The notes: a model not told the origin generated them from the sequence alone. DNA of 28,246 nt from an uncultured Prevotellaceae bacterium (GCA_937896015.1 CALBLR010000424.1:1-28246); one strand, 5' to 3'. Shown: positions 17,401 through 26,164, counted from the stretch's first letter. Numbers and translations: made by a program.

Positions 17401-20400
17401 AACCGATGCTCCCACTATGCCTCCGGCAGTGGTGCGGTAGTTGGTCACATCGGCATAGTTGCGGCAGTTGTCCACCGAGCCATAGCTGTAACCCACGAAT
17501 GCTCCGGAATATCCTGCAAACTGCAGACTGCAGTCGGCCGCAATGCGCAGGTTCTTAAGCGTGCCCATTGGGGCGAGCACTCCTATGAAGCCCTTGTAGA
17601 TGTCGCCTTTGGCTTTTGAGTCGAGTGTGCCGAGGGTGGTGCCGGTGGGCTTCACGCTCCATTGCACAAAGTCGAGCTTCATGTTGTGGATTGTGTGGTT
17701 GCCGCCGTCATAGTGCCCCTGGAACTTGTCGGTGAGGTCGGTGTTGCAGCAAATGCCGGCAAATGCGGTGTCGTTCTCAAGGTCGATGTCGGCTGTCTGC
17801 AAAAAGTAGGTGTCTTTGTAGAACTGGCGCGCCTTTGATGTGATTTCGCTCAGTTTCACAAGGTCGGCCTTGTTTTGTATCAGGTATGGCTTCTCGGCCG
17901 AGCCAACTCCGTCGAATGCTTTCGGTGCCACCTTAATGGCGTAGATGCGCGGCTGTATGGCCGCATTCATGCTGCCGTCGGCGTTGAGCATTATCACGGC
18001 TATGGTGTCGTTGCCAAACTTGCCGTTAAGCTTGTATGTGTTGTTGGCGATATCTCCCATGAGCCCTTTGGCGCTCAACTGCTGCTTGCCGTTGATGGTT
18101 TGCAGCGAGTAGGCGGCCACCTTGCCCAGTGCCTTTATGCTGAAGTCGTTGGCCACGCGCTCCACATTGTCGGGAAATTGAGGGTCGAATGCCAGAACCG
18201 AGGCGCTGAGCTGGGCTTCAGGCGTGTCTTCGGTGCCTTTCACGCGCGGGTAGTAGCCTTCGGCGAAGGCCCATTTGTCGGCCGAGAACCCCTTTGGCCC
18301 GCTGGCCGATGTGAGGTCGGCTGTGACGGCCGCAAGATGCTGGGACGAGAAGTTCACCATTTGCTTGTCGAAATACACGTTGCTGAGTGCCGGTGTGCAG
18401 CCGGCGTCGATTGCGCCAAGGGCCTCGCGTACGCCGTCTTCGGTGTCGTAGAGGTAGGTGTTGCACACGTTGCGTCCGGCAAAGTAGCTGCACTTTATGG
18501 CTGGCTGCACTGTGTCGAGAGCCACAATGTAGGGGGCCACGCGGCCTGTGATGCCGCCCACGTAGTTGCTGTTGTAGCACGACACCAGTCCGGTGAAGTA
18601 GCTGTCGGTGATGGTGCCCTTGTGCATGCCTGCCACGCCGCCCACTGCGGCATTGCTGTTATATCCATACACATCGGCTGCGGCGAAGCAGCCGTCAATG
18701 ATGCCGCCGGCGTTGTTGCCAACCACGCCGCCCACAAACAGGCCCTCGTGCTTTCGCCCGTCGACTATGCCGGTGAAGTAGCTCTTTCGCACGGCGCTTT
18801 TAGGGCTGTATAGGGTGCCTACCACGCCACCGCCGGTGTAGCCCGTGGTGGGGGCAGACACATACACGCCGGCTCGGGCGTGGCAGTTCTCAACCACTGC
18901 GCTCGATTGTCCGGCAATGCCGCCGCCCATGCCTCCAAGGCCATAAATCATGCCGTTGAAGTAGCAGTCCTTGATGTTGAACGCATAGCCGCATATGCCG
19001 CCGGCACACACGCCCTCGTTGGTGACTGTGCCGCTGGTGTTGCAGTTTTCAATGAGGCCGAAGCTGCAGCTGGCCACGATGCCGGCGTAGTAGTACTGGC
19101 CGCTAACGCTTGCTCCGGTCACATTCAGGTTCTTTATCACCGACACGGTGTCGGCCACGCCAAACAGGCCCGCGAACCCTGCTCCGCGGGTGTTCACCTC
19201 AAGCCCCTTCAGTGTGTGGCCCTTGCCATCGAATGTGCCGCCAAAGCGCTGGGTGTAGTAGTTGCCTATTGGCTCAAACCGGTATCCGCTCATGTCGATG
19301 TCGTTTTCCAAGCTGAAGTGCTTGCCCCTGTAGGTGCTGGCATAGTAGGTGATGCTTGGGTCGCCATACCGGTAGTCTTTATCGGCGTTGACAGTTTCTG
19401 ACAGACGCACCAGGTCGGCCAGCGTTTTTATCTTGTAGGGGTTGGCTTCTGTGCCGTCGCCCTCAAAACCGCTGGCTGCTGCCGCCGGATAGCTGAATGT
19501 GATGCCGTCGCCATGGATTTTTGCGCTTGCCAGTTTGCCGGTGTAGTATTTTGCGGTGCTATACATCACCCAGTTGCCCCACGACAGCTCGGTGTCGGTT
19601 CCGCTGCCCGCAATGCTGCTTGTGGTGGTCTTGCCTTGCGACCAGTCGGCGGCGAGGGTGTAGAAGTTGCCCATGGTGCTGCCTCCCGTCCACACGAGCT
19701 GCGACTGCACTCTCACGCTCTTGTCGCTGCCGAGAAGCACCTCGGCTGTGCAGCCGTGGTTGCCGAAGTTTTTAACCGACACTACATTGCTGCCCGTTTG
19801 CTTCAATATCACGTTCCACGTCTCTGATGCCTTTTCACCGTTGTAGTATGTGACATCCATTTTTGCGTTGGAGCGTTCGATCAGAGTCTTTTCGTTGATG
19901 GTCACATAGCGGTCTTTTTTCGACCCCGCATTCAGAAAAAATCCCCAGTAGCCTGGAATGCTTATGGTGCCGTCGGCCGAAATGGTGCCCGTTATCACTT
20001 CCGATCTCACCGGCTTGCCCACTATGGTGGAGACTGCGATGTCGCACTCCCCATCGGTGGTGGTGGCAGCCAGCTGCGACGGAATTTCGATGATGCCGGC
20101 CGCAAGGTCAACCTTGGCCTTAATCACCACGCCGGCCGAGTAGAAGTTGGTGATGGTCACCGAGTCGGTGCCGAACGGGGTCACTTCCACCGAAAGGCCG
20201 CCATCGGTGGTGGCCGAACTGATGGTCTTGTAGGTCATGACTCCGCTGCCCGCGATGCTGCTGAGGCTTATCGCCCGTGCCGGGGCTTTGTGCGCTGTGG
20301 CCGCCGCTGGCGGCGGTTGCAGTCCGCTCAGCATGGTGCAGCTGTCGCTGGCCGCCTGCAGCCCAGTGTGACTCACTTGCTGCCCAAGCGGCTTGGCTGC

Positions 20401-20508
20401 CACGGCCTGTGCGGGAAATGCCGCAACATCGGTCTCTTGCGCAATGCCGGCAAATGTGGTCGATGCCATGAAAGCCGCCAGCAGCATAAAAGTTGTAGCT
20501 TTTTTCAT
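14413..20508 (-). CDS. Giant GLUG-repeat secreted surface protein
   Basis: A 2031-residue exported protein. The signal peptide is MKKATTFMLLAAFMASTTFA. Residues about 30-345 are beta-rich and unassigned. Three modules follow, each opening with the same phrase: GDGTEANPYKIKTLADL (from about 347), GVGSAEKPYLIQNKADL (about 867) and GSGTESDPYQISTIDDW (about 1321). Each runs through a starting strand (ENDIDMSGYRF, TADIDLENDTAF, MNDIDFSTAAKF), a GxFDGxGHT-like turn, and many GLUG-type repeats such as GGIVGASVEGSSVTNCFN, GGVVGNNAGGIIDGCF and GGISGYGSGNSRVENCF. Short Ig-like spacers separate modules. The tail is ETYYTVGGIRVDKPSN, then AYIVVRTYGNGSV and MIDK, resembling the short tail of the 918-residue protein. 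GLUG repeats are known in bacterial surface and peptidase-associated proteins and are expected to stack as a beta-helix. No catalytic motif is seen, so adhesion is the likeliest role. It is monocistronic, with its own promoter and terminator. Confidence 0.92.
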   Translation of the reverse strand: MKKATTFMLLAAFMASTTFAGIAQETDVAAFPAQAVAAKPLGQQVSHTGLQAASDSCTMLSGLQPPPAAATAHKAPARAISLSSIAGSGVMTYKTISSATTDGGLSVEVTPFGTDSVTITNFYSAGVVIKAKVDLAAGIIEIPSQLAATTTDGECDIAVSTIVGKPVRSEVITGTISADGTISIPGYWGFFLNAGSKKDRYVTINEKTLIERSNAKMDVTYYNGEKASETWNVILKQTGSNVVSVKNFGNHGCTAEVLLGSDKSVRVQSQLVWTGGSTMGNFYTLAADWSQGKTTTSSIAGSGTDTELSWGNWVMYSTAKYYTGKLASAKIHGDGITFSYPAAAASGFEGDGTEANPYKIKTLADLVRLSETVNADKDYRYGDPSITYYASTYRGKHFSLENDIDMSGYRFEPIGNYYTQRFGGTFDGKGHTLKGLEVNTRGAGFAGLFGVADTVSVIKNLNVTGASVSGQYYYAGIVASCSFGLIENCNTSGTVTNEGVCAGGICGYAFNIKDCYFNGMIYGLGGMGGGIAGQSSAVVENCHARAGVYVSAPTTGYTGGGVVGTLYSPKSAVRKSYFTGIVDGRKHEGLFVGGVVGNNAGGIIDGCFAAADVYGYNSNAAVGGVAGMHKGTITDSYFTGLVSCYNSNYVGGITGRVAPYIVALDTVQPAIKCSYFAGRNVCNTYLYDTEDGVREALGAIDAGCTPALSNVYFDKQMVNFSSQHLAAVTADLTSASGPKGFSADKWAFAEGYYPRVKGTEDTPEAQLSASVLAFDPQFPDNVERVANDFSIKALGKVAAYSLQTINGKQQLSAKGLMGDIANNTYKLNGKFGNDTIAVIMLNADGSMNAAIQPRIYAIKVAPKAFDGVGSAEKPYLIQNKADLVKLSEITSKARQFYKDTYFLQTADIDLENDTAFAGICCNTDLTDKFQGHYDGGNHTIHNMKLDFVQWSVKPTGTTLGTLDSKAKGDIYKGFIGVLAPMGTLKNLRIAADCSLQFAGYSGAFVGYSYGSVDNCRNYADVTNYRTTAGGIVGASVEGSSVTNCFNAGHVRCGSETAGGIVADAQGTVANCQNVGTVEVCVLSKFKTSLSGLRTAGGIAGKALGATISNVVNAGTVSVGADAAGGIVGANNSNAAVATNNVITGAVNYGTVFAAKLAGTGAISGKSGNAGPVKAVYFDSQVTGLNAEANDANRDMSALTSAQLTSGKAIDGLDAAVWQFEAGRYPVLKQFAGEPLAQAAAQVVLSIGDGQDARHITGNATLSSAEGTTWKLARGSEFGIDGNTLTVPASLTAVKSDTITATLNGYVKPIAISAVYALALNGSGTESDPYQISTIDDWNTFGSYITATANPLTGKFVKVMNDIDFSTAAKFQAAAADGVTPFGGVLLGNGRSFKGLKISTSTRNYGVFGSIGTSATVRDLTLEGTLTSTSTYAGAFAGYANGAFVNCINRVNVSGKGSQGGFAAKAGGGVSFDHCTNYGEISSTSAAIGGFVGEVAAAGARFTDCANLGVVTSSGSGANVAGFVGTGYGAEYVRCVNKADIGNSKGTATAGLQGYVRGNYALVVEECSNEGAITAGDVAAGLVGNVAATAPLKVTHSHNSGDVSTTLSKSTHGTAGLLAMLSAGSEVTDCYNTGSIFAENAVYTGGIWGSELAIKSDNPARVARCHNSGTILAANYGGGIGGQMPDHTVVDSCYNTADISATLGAGGIIGGLLGDASTVRNCWNSGQITTSRNGAGGISGYGSGNSRVENCFNTGSVVAGTENAGGLGGQGRVQYFNCYNTGSVKAPKSVGGLIGSPTRGTTTWQGAALVDCYNAGRVEKADTLCGNLVGDNFGWDVASGSIMSNTSYVTDYGTYAQDTIGGTPVTIAALAAATGMEGNWDCGDSYTLPVIPGFTANDCAMANAAAVVLPDDGSTYDNVLGSFHLGTPQGVTWTASNPAVKIDGNNAVVAANTIGDALLTASCGDFSRVWTLKLNTPSGIDGIDTDKAIVSETYYTVGGIRVDKPSNRDGQAYIVVRTYGNGSVKAQKMIDK

Positions 20509-20675
20509 ACGCTGATATGAATAACTGTGAAAACTTGTTTTGAGGGAGACTTAACTCTCTGTTTAGCCCATCACATTACGCCCTCCCTACCATAAAACGC
20601 ATGCTGTTGGCCTTATCGGATGTCGAATGCTGCCGATAATTGATAAAAATAATGTTCGGAACCCGAAATTCATTA

Positions 20676-20707
20676 CAAAATTACATAATATGAAGTCTAT
20701 TGCCAAA
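20676..20707 (-). promoter_or_regulatory. Promoter of the GLUG-repeat gene
   Basis: On the minus strand TTTG (20704-20707) is followed after 20 bases by TAATTTTG (20676-20683), a full match to both Bacteroides elements. Transcription would start near 20669, leaving a leader of about 160 bases. The leader contains an inverted repeat TTATCGG (20613-20619) with CCGATAA (20633-20639). Confidence 0.6.
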
Positions 20708-20751
20708 TGAATGTTAATTAATCTTGCCGTAATTAAGATGAAATGTAACGA

Positions 20752-20790
20752 AAGCGGGCCGGTGGCGCTGTGTGCGCTGCCGGCCCGCTT
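20752..20790 (-). terminator. Terminator of the second cargo operon
   Basis: Arms at 20752-20768 and 20774-20790 pair over 17 bases with two mismatches (AAGCGGGCCGG with CCGGCCCGCTT, then GCGC with GCGC) around a 5-base loop. The hairpin lies 25 bases past the stop at 20816. The following T tract is short. Confidence 0.75.
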
Positions 20791-20815
20791 AAAGGTGCCT
20801 ATTTGCTTGTGGCTG

Positions 20816-22570
20816 TTACTTGACCCTCACTTTAAATCGCTTGTCGCCAACCACCACAATGTATATGCCTGGCGATGGCACTGTGAACGCCTTTTGGTCG
20901 GCAACGGCTTCGCTGGCCACCACTCGGCCGGCAATGTCGGCTATCATCACAGGTGCTCCGTCGGCCTTGCGCACGCTTATTTCGCCGGCAGCCGTGCTGG
21001 TCACCACTGGCGAAACCTTGGCGGCAGTGGCGGCGTCGATGGCAGTGGGCAAAGTCACCACCACATAGTTGGTGGCAATGCGGTAGTCGTAGGTGCCCTT
21101 GGTGTCGCTGAATGTCTTAAACCAGGGGAACTCGCTGTTGGTGACGAAGCAGGCCACGCTGTCTTCCTGCTCGCGCAGGAATGTGAACACGCCGTCTTTA
21201 ACGGTGTAGTCAACGCCTGGCTGCAGCTCTTCGTCGAATTTCGACACCCATTTATATTCAGATTTGACCACGGCAGTGGTGTCGTAGAGTCGTCCATACA
21301 GATAACCGCTGAGGTCCACTTTCTCGCCCACATTGATCACTTTGGGCAGAACGGGGTTCTTTTGCGGGGCATAGTAGTTGTAGGGGGTGGTGTAGGAGTT
21401 CGACGGCTTCATCTTGGGGCCGCGCGGCGGCAGGTTCACAAGGTTGAATTTGTTGCCAGTCACATACAGGTTGGAGAGCGTGTTTTTAAGAGCCTCGTCC
21501 GACAGCTTTATTGACTCAAGCACGCCATTGCGCGCATACAGGGTTTTCACTTTGGGCAGCTTTGAGAAGTCGGCCGACACGAGCGGCGTCTTCTCGCAGT
21601 AAAGCGTTGTGAGCGCGTCAAGGTCGAGGTTCAGGCTTTTAAACGGGTTTGAGTCGAGGCTCAGATATGTGAGCTTGGGCATAGCGCTCAGTGTGAACGA
21701 CTCCAAGTTGTTAGAACCCAGATTGATGCGCCCCAGCACAGGGCAGTCCTCAATGCTGACTGCCGACAGCTCGTGGTTGCCGGTGAGGGCAAGCGTGGTG
21801 AGCGCTGTCAGCCCCTTGGCCTCGAAACTCGTGAGCTTCGACGATGTGATGGTGATTGTCTTGAGCGTGGTGGGCGCATTGAATTTCACCGATTTCAGGG
21901 TGGAGTCGGAGGTGAGCATCACACTTTGCAGGACGGGGCACTTGCTCAGGTCGATGGTCTCGATTCCATTATTGTTGGAGAGGTCGAACTCATATATTTT
22001 CGCGCCTTCCATGGCAAACGTCTTCACTGCATTTTGTTTGCCCAGCTTCACGCGCTGGAGCGCATCGTTCTTGATGTTGATTGACGTGAGTTTCTTGTTG
22101 TCGTTAAGCACGAGGTAGGTGAGGGCTTTCATTCCGTTCACAAAGTCGATGCTTGTGATGGGGTTGCTCTCGCAGCGGAACTCGGTGATGGTGTTGTTGC
22201 CGTCGGCGCCGATGGCCACATCGTAGGCATCGGTGTTGCCGAAGTTGATAAACGAGATCGTTTTGCCATAGATTTTGACATCAACCTCGGGCTTGGTCAC
22301 GGCTATTTTCTTGTTGTAGAGCGTGGCTGCCTTCACCATGTCGTATTCGGTGGAGTCGCCGTCCACCACTACATAGAATTTGGCTCCGGCCTCCGACGAT
22401 TTCAGGTACACTTGCACATAGCGGTCGGCCTCTTTGTCTCTGGCTCCGCGTGCCGACTTGAACGCTATGGCCGGCTCGCTGGCCGCGCTTTGCGCTGCCG
22501 CCTCTGTGGGCAAGGCAAATGCCGCCATCAGCAGCGCGGCCATGGTTGTAAACACTTTCTTCATATTCAA
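20816..22570 (-). CDS. Leucine-rich-repeat T9SS cargo protein
   Basis: A 584-residue secreted protein. The signal peptide is MNMKKVFTTMAALLMAAFA, with cleavage near AAAQ at about residue 27. Residues about 30-120 form a beta domain (YVQVYLKSSEAGAKFYVVV). From about 125 to 385 runs a leucine-rich-repeat array of about 20-residue units (LTYLVLNDNKKLTSINI, LTTLALTGNHELSAVSI, LTYLSLDSNPFKSLNL). A beta-sandwich follows (VDLSGYLYGRLYDTTAVV, VACFVTNSEFPWF). The C-terminus is a type A sorting domain (VMIADIAGRVVASEA, PGIYIVVVGDKRFKVRVK). LRR proteins of this kind in Bacteroidetes often mediate binding to host or microbial surfaces; the partner here is unknown. AGGA lies 4 bases before the first ATG (22570) and 10 before the second (22564), so either may be used. 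It follows the 1169-residue gene by only 22 bases, so it is co-transcribed. Confidence 0.9.
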   Translation of the reverse strand: MNMKKVFTTMAALLMAAFALPTEAAAQSAASEPAIAFKSARGARDKEADRYVQVYLKSSEAGAKFYVVVDGDSTEYDMVKAATLYNKKIAVTKPEVDVKIYGKTISFINFGNTDAYDVAIGADGNNTITEFRCESNPITSIDFVNGMKALTYLVLNDNKKLTSINIKNDALQRVKLGKQNAVKTFAMEGAKIYEFDLSNNNGIETIDLSKCPVLQSVMLTSDSTLKSVKFNAPTTLKTITITSSKLTSFEAKGLTALTTLALTGNHELSAVSIEDCPVLGRINLGSNNLESFTLSAMPKLTYLSLDSNPFKSLNLDLDALTTLYCEKTPLVSADFSKLPKVKTLYARNGVLESIKLSDEALKNTLSNLYVTGNKFNLVNLPPRGPKMKPSNSYTTPYNYYAPQKNPVLPKVINVGEKVDLSGYLYGRLYDTTAVVKSEYKWVSKFDEELQPGVDYTVKDGVFTFLREQEDSVACFVTNSEFPWFKTFSDTKGTYDYRIATNYVVVTLPTAIDAATAAKVSPVVTSTAAGEISVRKADGAPVMIADIAGRVVASEAVADQKAFTVPSPGIYIVVVGDKRFKVRVK

Positions 22571-22592
22571 TCCTTTCGTTTTTTTGTGGTTG

Positions 22593-25500
22593 TTAATTCT
22601 TTACTATCACTCGCTTTATCACGGTGCGGCCGCTAATGGTGGCCTTGAGCAGATACACTCCGCTGGCCAGCTGCTCCACATTGAGCTCCCGTGTGCCGGT
22701 GGCCGCTGCGCACAGTGCGCCGTCCACATTGTAGAGTTCCATCTTGTCGCAGTCCATGTTCACCTTCACCACGGTGCTGGCTGGGTTGGGCGCCACTATG
22801 AAGTGGCTCGCAAGCTGCATTGCCTCGATGCCCGACTCCTTGACGGTGACGTTGTCGCTATACAGGATTTCCGAGCACTTGCCGCCGGGATACACGGCAG
22901 CCAGGGCATAGATGTAGTCGCCGGGCTTGAGCGTTGCAACGTTGTCGCTCAACTTTAGCTCGGCCGTGCCGTCGGCTGGGGTGAGCATCACCCATTTGGC
23001 TGAGTCGAGGAAGTCGTCTTCGGTCATGCGCCACACCACATACTTGTAGTCGAAGTTCTGCGGGTTGGAGCCCAACTCGTCGCCGGTGGCGCGGATGAGG
23101 TGGTTACGCTTCACAAACGAGGCGTCGGCGCAGTGCCACTTGTTGGTGGTGTAGTCTTGAGTCGAGTAGTTGGTGTAGGGCACAAACGGATATTCGGGGT
23201 CGGTGCCGCTGTCGGTGGCAAGACTGCACATCCCTTTCGAGTAGCTCACGCCAAGGAAGTAGCCGTTGGGGGCCTCAACGGGCTGCGGCAGCTCGTAGGT
23301 GTTCCACACTTCATCGCCCTTGGTGGCAACGTGCATGGCGTTAAACAGCACCTTGTTGGTGGGCTTGAAGTCGTCGGTCACGTCAAAAATCCATAGGTTC
23401 ATTTCATCGTGAGGGCCTTGGTAGCTGGTGGTGACCCAACTGATGCTCTTAAGCACGGCAGGTGTGCGGAACACGGCTCCATACACCGAATTGTCGTTGC
23501 CGCCCAGCCAGCCCAGCTGGCTCTCGAAGGCTCCGTTGTCGTGGCGGAACACGTCGCGCGGCAGGCTCCATGCGAGGTTGACCGCATCGTCGGTGGCTGT
23601 TACCTTGAATTCCGATGGCGCCAGAATTTTTGGGTTGAGTGTGATGCTGATTGTGGTGTCGGCAGCAATCACTATGGTGTCGCTCACTCCGGCATATTTT
23701 ATTTTGCTGAGGGTGAACTTGTAGCCGTGTTCGGCAATGCTGCTGAATGCAAACTTGCCGTCGGCTCCGGTTACCGTTTCACGATCTTCGCCATAGCCAG
23801 TGAGTTTCACCTTGGCGTTGGCCACGCACTTGCCGTTCACGTCCTTCACCTGTCCTGTCACAGAATAGGCGGGCAGTTTTGACAGGGTCACATTGTGTGT
23901 CGACTCCTTGTCGTTGACGAAGGCCACGGTGTCGGTAAGGTCGCGCCAATACAGTTTTGAGTACTTCACAGGATATGAGCCTGTGGGCACAAAGTCGAGC
24001 ATGTAGTTGCCGCCGGTGTCGGTGGTGTCGCAGATGTTGCTGCCGGGAATGTTCACGGTCACACCCTCCACGGGATTGCCCGCCTCGTCGCGCACCTGGC
24101 CCTTGAGCCAGCCGGTGTGCTTGGCCACGATGCAGAAGTTGTAGAGGCTCACGTTGCACGATGTGTAGTCCGACACGTCGCGAATGCCTACGTAATACTC
24201 GCCGTCTTCCGAGATGGGCAGCGCTATGCGCGCCTGCTCGGTGATTCGCGACGCGAATTTATAGTCCTTAATCACCTTGTGGTCGCGGTAGTCGTTGCTC
24301 TTGCCCACGGTGACCTGGATGTGCTTGGGGTAATATTCACCCAGGCCCGAGCGGAACTCGAAGTACACGTAGTAGGTGCTGTCGGCCTTCATGTGCACAG
24401 GCGGCGAAATCATCCAGTCGTCGGCCTTGACGCCTGCCGGCACGTGATACACATAGTGCTTGTAGGGGTAGCACGTCCAGCACTTGCCGTCGTTGTTGTT
24501 GTCGTAAAGCGTCCACAGCTTGAACACGGCCTCGGACTGGAACACGCATGAGTATGGCACCTCGTTGGCCGGGCCCAGTTGCACTTCGGGCGAGAAGGCT
24601 GTGCCGCCGAAGTCGGATGTGAGTGCCTGTATCGAGTATTTGTAGCTTGCCAGTGTGGTGATGGTCGAGTCAAGGTAGGTGCGGTCTTTGCGGTAGGTCT
24701 TGGCCACAACGGTGGTGTCGCCAAACGCATTGTAGCGCGTGATGCGGTATTTCAGCGATGAGGTCTTCACATAGCCGTTGTGCAGACCGGCGCCTGCGGG
24801 TGCCTCCCATTTCAGGGTGGCAAGGTGTGGGGTGGTGCGCTCAAGGGTGATGCCCGTCACTGCCTGCGGCACATCGGGGCCTACCCAACTCATCGCCTCG
24901 GCAGTTTCGCTTTTGCTCTCTCCGTTGTAGGCGACTACGGCCACGCGGTTGTAGCTGTTGGCAAGGCCGTCGAGCTGCACCGTCGATTTGGCCCCTGGAG
25001 TCACTGCCACTTCTTTATACAGATTGCCGTTTAAGTAAACTTCGGCTTTGCTTATCGACTTCAGTGCCGAGCCGCCAACGGTGGCCGAGGGGTTTGTCCA
25101 TTGCGCCTCGCCGCTCAGGGCTCCTGAGGCGCCAGGGGTGAATGTGAGGCCGGCCACTTTTGCCGGCGCGTCGTCGCCAGGCTGGTAGCGCTCCACGTTG
25201 AAGCCCACCAGTTCCTCTTCGCTGGTGCCGATGCGGCCTATCACCTTGCCGGCGCCGCTCGACGGGTCAATCTTCACCAGGTAGGAATATCCGTTGGAGT
25301 CGCACAGCGGCCAGTACAGCTGATTGTTGTCGCAGTCCATGTCCATGCCGCTTATGTAGTTGGCGGTCTTGGTGAGCACGCTGCTGCCCACCTTTGCCAC
25401 ATAGCCGGTGATCGGGTCGATTGTCGACAGCTGCCCCGTCTTTTCCACCGCATACAGCAGCCCGGCGCGGTTGGCGGCCAGCGACATGAATTTCGACGAC

Positions 25501-26102
25501 AGGTCGTCGCCCACCATGGTCATTTTGCCCGATGCGAGGTCGATCGTATACAGGGCTTGCTTTGCCACCGTTATGCCGCCCTCGCTCACATAGTGCGAGC
25601 CAAGGCAATACATGGTGCCGGTGCTTTCGCTGTAGGCCATGTCCTGCACGTTGGGACCGTTGTAGTCGAGTGCGGCCACACGGCTGTAGGTGCGCTTGCC
25701 CACATCGCTTTTCACAAGATAGGTGGGGTGCATCGAGCCGTTTTTGTCAATCGTGTACTCCACGAGATAAATGTAAGCGCCAGCCTTCGCGCCGGCGCTA
25801 AAGTTGTAGCTGTAGTCAAACTCCACCGTGGTTTTTGACGGTGCGGATAGCGACAGCGACACATATCCTTTCAGCCCAAAGCCGTAGGCCTTGGTGGCTG
25901 TCCCGGCTGCGGCTTCGGCCTTGCCGGCAGTGGCTTTGCTGCTTGTGGCCGGCCCTTTTGGCACCATGCCCAGTTGGCGCGCTTGTGCCAGGGTGTAGAC
26001 CTCTGCGGGAGGATTGGGCTTGGGCACTGTGTCGGGCGCCTCGTGCGCGCCTGCCGCGAATGCTGCAAGCGCCATAATAATCAAAAAGTAGATTTGCCTC
26101 AT
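22593..26102 (-). CDS. T9SS cargo protein with propeller-like, Fn3, jelly-roll and carboxypeptidase-regulatory-like domains
   Basis: A 1169-residue secreted protein. The signal peptide is MRQIYFLIIMALAAFAAGA. Residues about 70-300 read as a beta-propeller-like segment (YNGPNVQDMAYSESTGTMYC, FMSLAANRAGLLYAVEKTG, ISGMDMDCDNNQLYWP). Two Fn3 domains follow (about 310-510; MSWVGPDVPQAVTG, LHNGYVKTSSLKYRITR), then a jelly roll (about 510-665; LWTLYDNNNDGKCWTC, DDWMISPPVHMKADS). Two carboxypeptidase regulatory-like domains come next (GWLKGQVRDEAGNPVEGVTV and YSVTGQVKDVNGKCVANAKV), then another beta domain beginning FKVTATDDAVNLAWSLPRD, and a type A sorting tail (KMELYNVDGALCAAATG, LASGVYLLKATISGRTV). 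No catalytic residues are recognised. The Fn3 and jelly-roll parts are paralogous to those at 8085-10958. It is first in an operon with the LRR gene and divergent from an S8 protease gene. Confidence 0.9.
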   Translation of the reverse strand: MRQIYFLIIMALAAFAAGAHEAPDTVPKPNPPAEVYTLAQARQLGMVPKGPATSSKATAGKAEAAAGTATKAYGFGLKGYVSLSLSAPSKTTVEFDYSYNFSAGAKAGAYIYLVEYTIDKNGSMHPTYLVKSDVGKRTYSRVAALDYNGPNVQDMAYSESTGTMYCLGSHYVSEGGITVAKQALYTIDLASGKMTMVGDDLSSKFMSLAANRAGLLYAVEKTGQLSTIDPITGYVAKVGSSVLTKTANYISGMDMDCDNNQLYWPLCDSNGYSYLVKIDPSSGAGKVIGRIGTSEEELVGFNVERYQPGDDAPAKVAGLTFTPGASGALSGEAQWTNPSATVGGSALKSISKAEVYLNGNLYKEVAVTPGAKSTVQLDGLANSYNRVAVVAYNGESKSETAEAMSWVGPDVPQAVTGITLERTTPHLATLKWEAPAGAGLHNGYVKTSSLKYRITRYNAFGDTTVVAKTYRKDRTYLDSTITTLASYKYSIQALTSDFGGTAFSPEVQLGPANEVPYSCVFQSEAVFKLWTLYDNNNDGKCWTCYPYKHYVYHVPAGVKADDWMISPPVHMKADSTYYVYFEFRSGLGEYYPKHIQVTVGKSNDYRDHKVIKDYKFASRITEQARIALPISEDGEYYVGIRDVSDYTSCNVSLYNFCIVAKHTGWLKGQVRDEAGNPVEGVTVNIPGSNICDTTDTGGNYMLDFVPTGSYPVKYSKLYWRDLTDTVAFVNDKESTHNVTLSKLPAYSVTGQVKDVNGKCVANAKVKLTGYGEDRETVTGADGKFAFSSIAEHGYKFTLSKIKYAGVSDTIVIAADTTISITLNPKILAPSEFKVTATDDAVNLAWSLPRDVFRHDNGAFESQLGWLGGNDNSVYGAVFRTPAVLKSISWVTTSYQGPHDEMNLWIFDVTDDFKPTNKVLFNAMHVATKGDEVWNTYELPQPVEAPNGYFLGVSYSKGMCSLATDSGTDPEYPFVPYTNYSTQDYTTNKWHCADASFVKRNHLIRATGDELGSNPQNFDYKYVVWRMTEDDFLDSAKWVMLTPADGTAELKLSDNVATLKPGDYIYALAAVYPGGKCSEILYSDNVTVKESGIEAMQLASHFIVAPNPASTVVKVNMDCDKMELYNVDGALCAAATGTRELNVEQLASGVYLLKATISGRTVIKRVIVKN

Positions 26103-26164
26103 GAATAATATTTTAAATAGTTTTTATATGTCGGTAACAAAAAGTGTGGATTGATTGACTACAA

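Noticed and set aside
16090..17619. 509-codon plus-strand open frame opposite the GLUG gene
   Set aside because: Its repetitive content mirrors the GLUG repeats in antisense; it has no independent promoter or protein signature.
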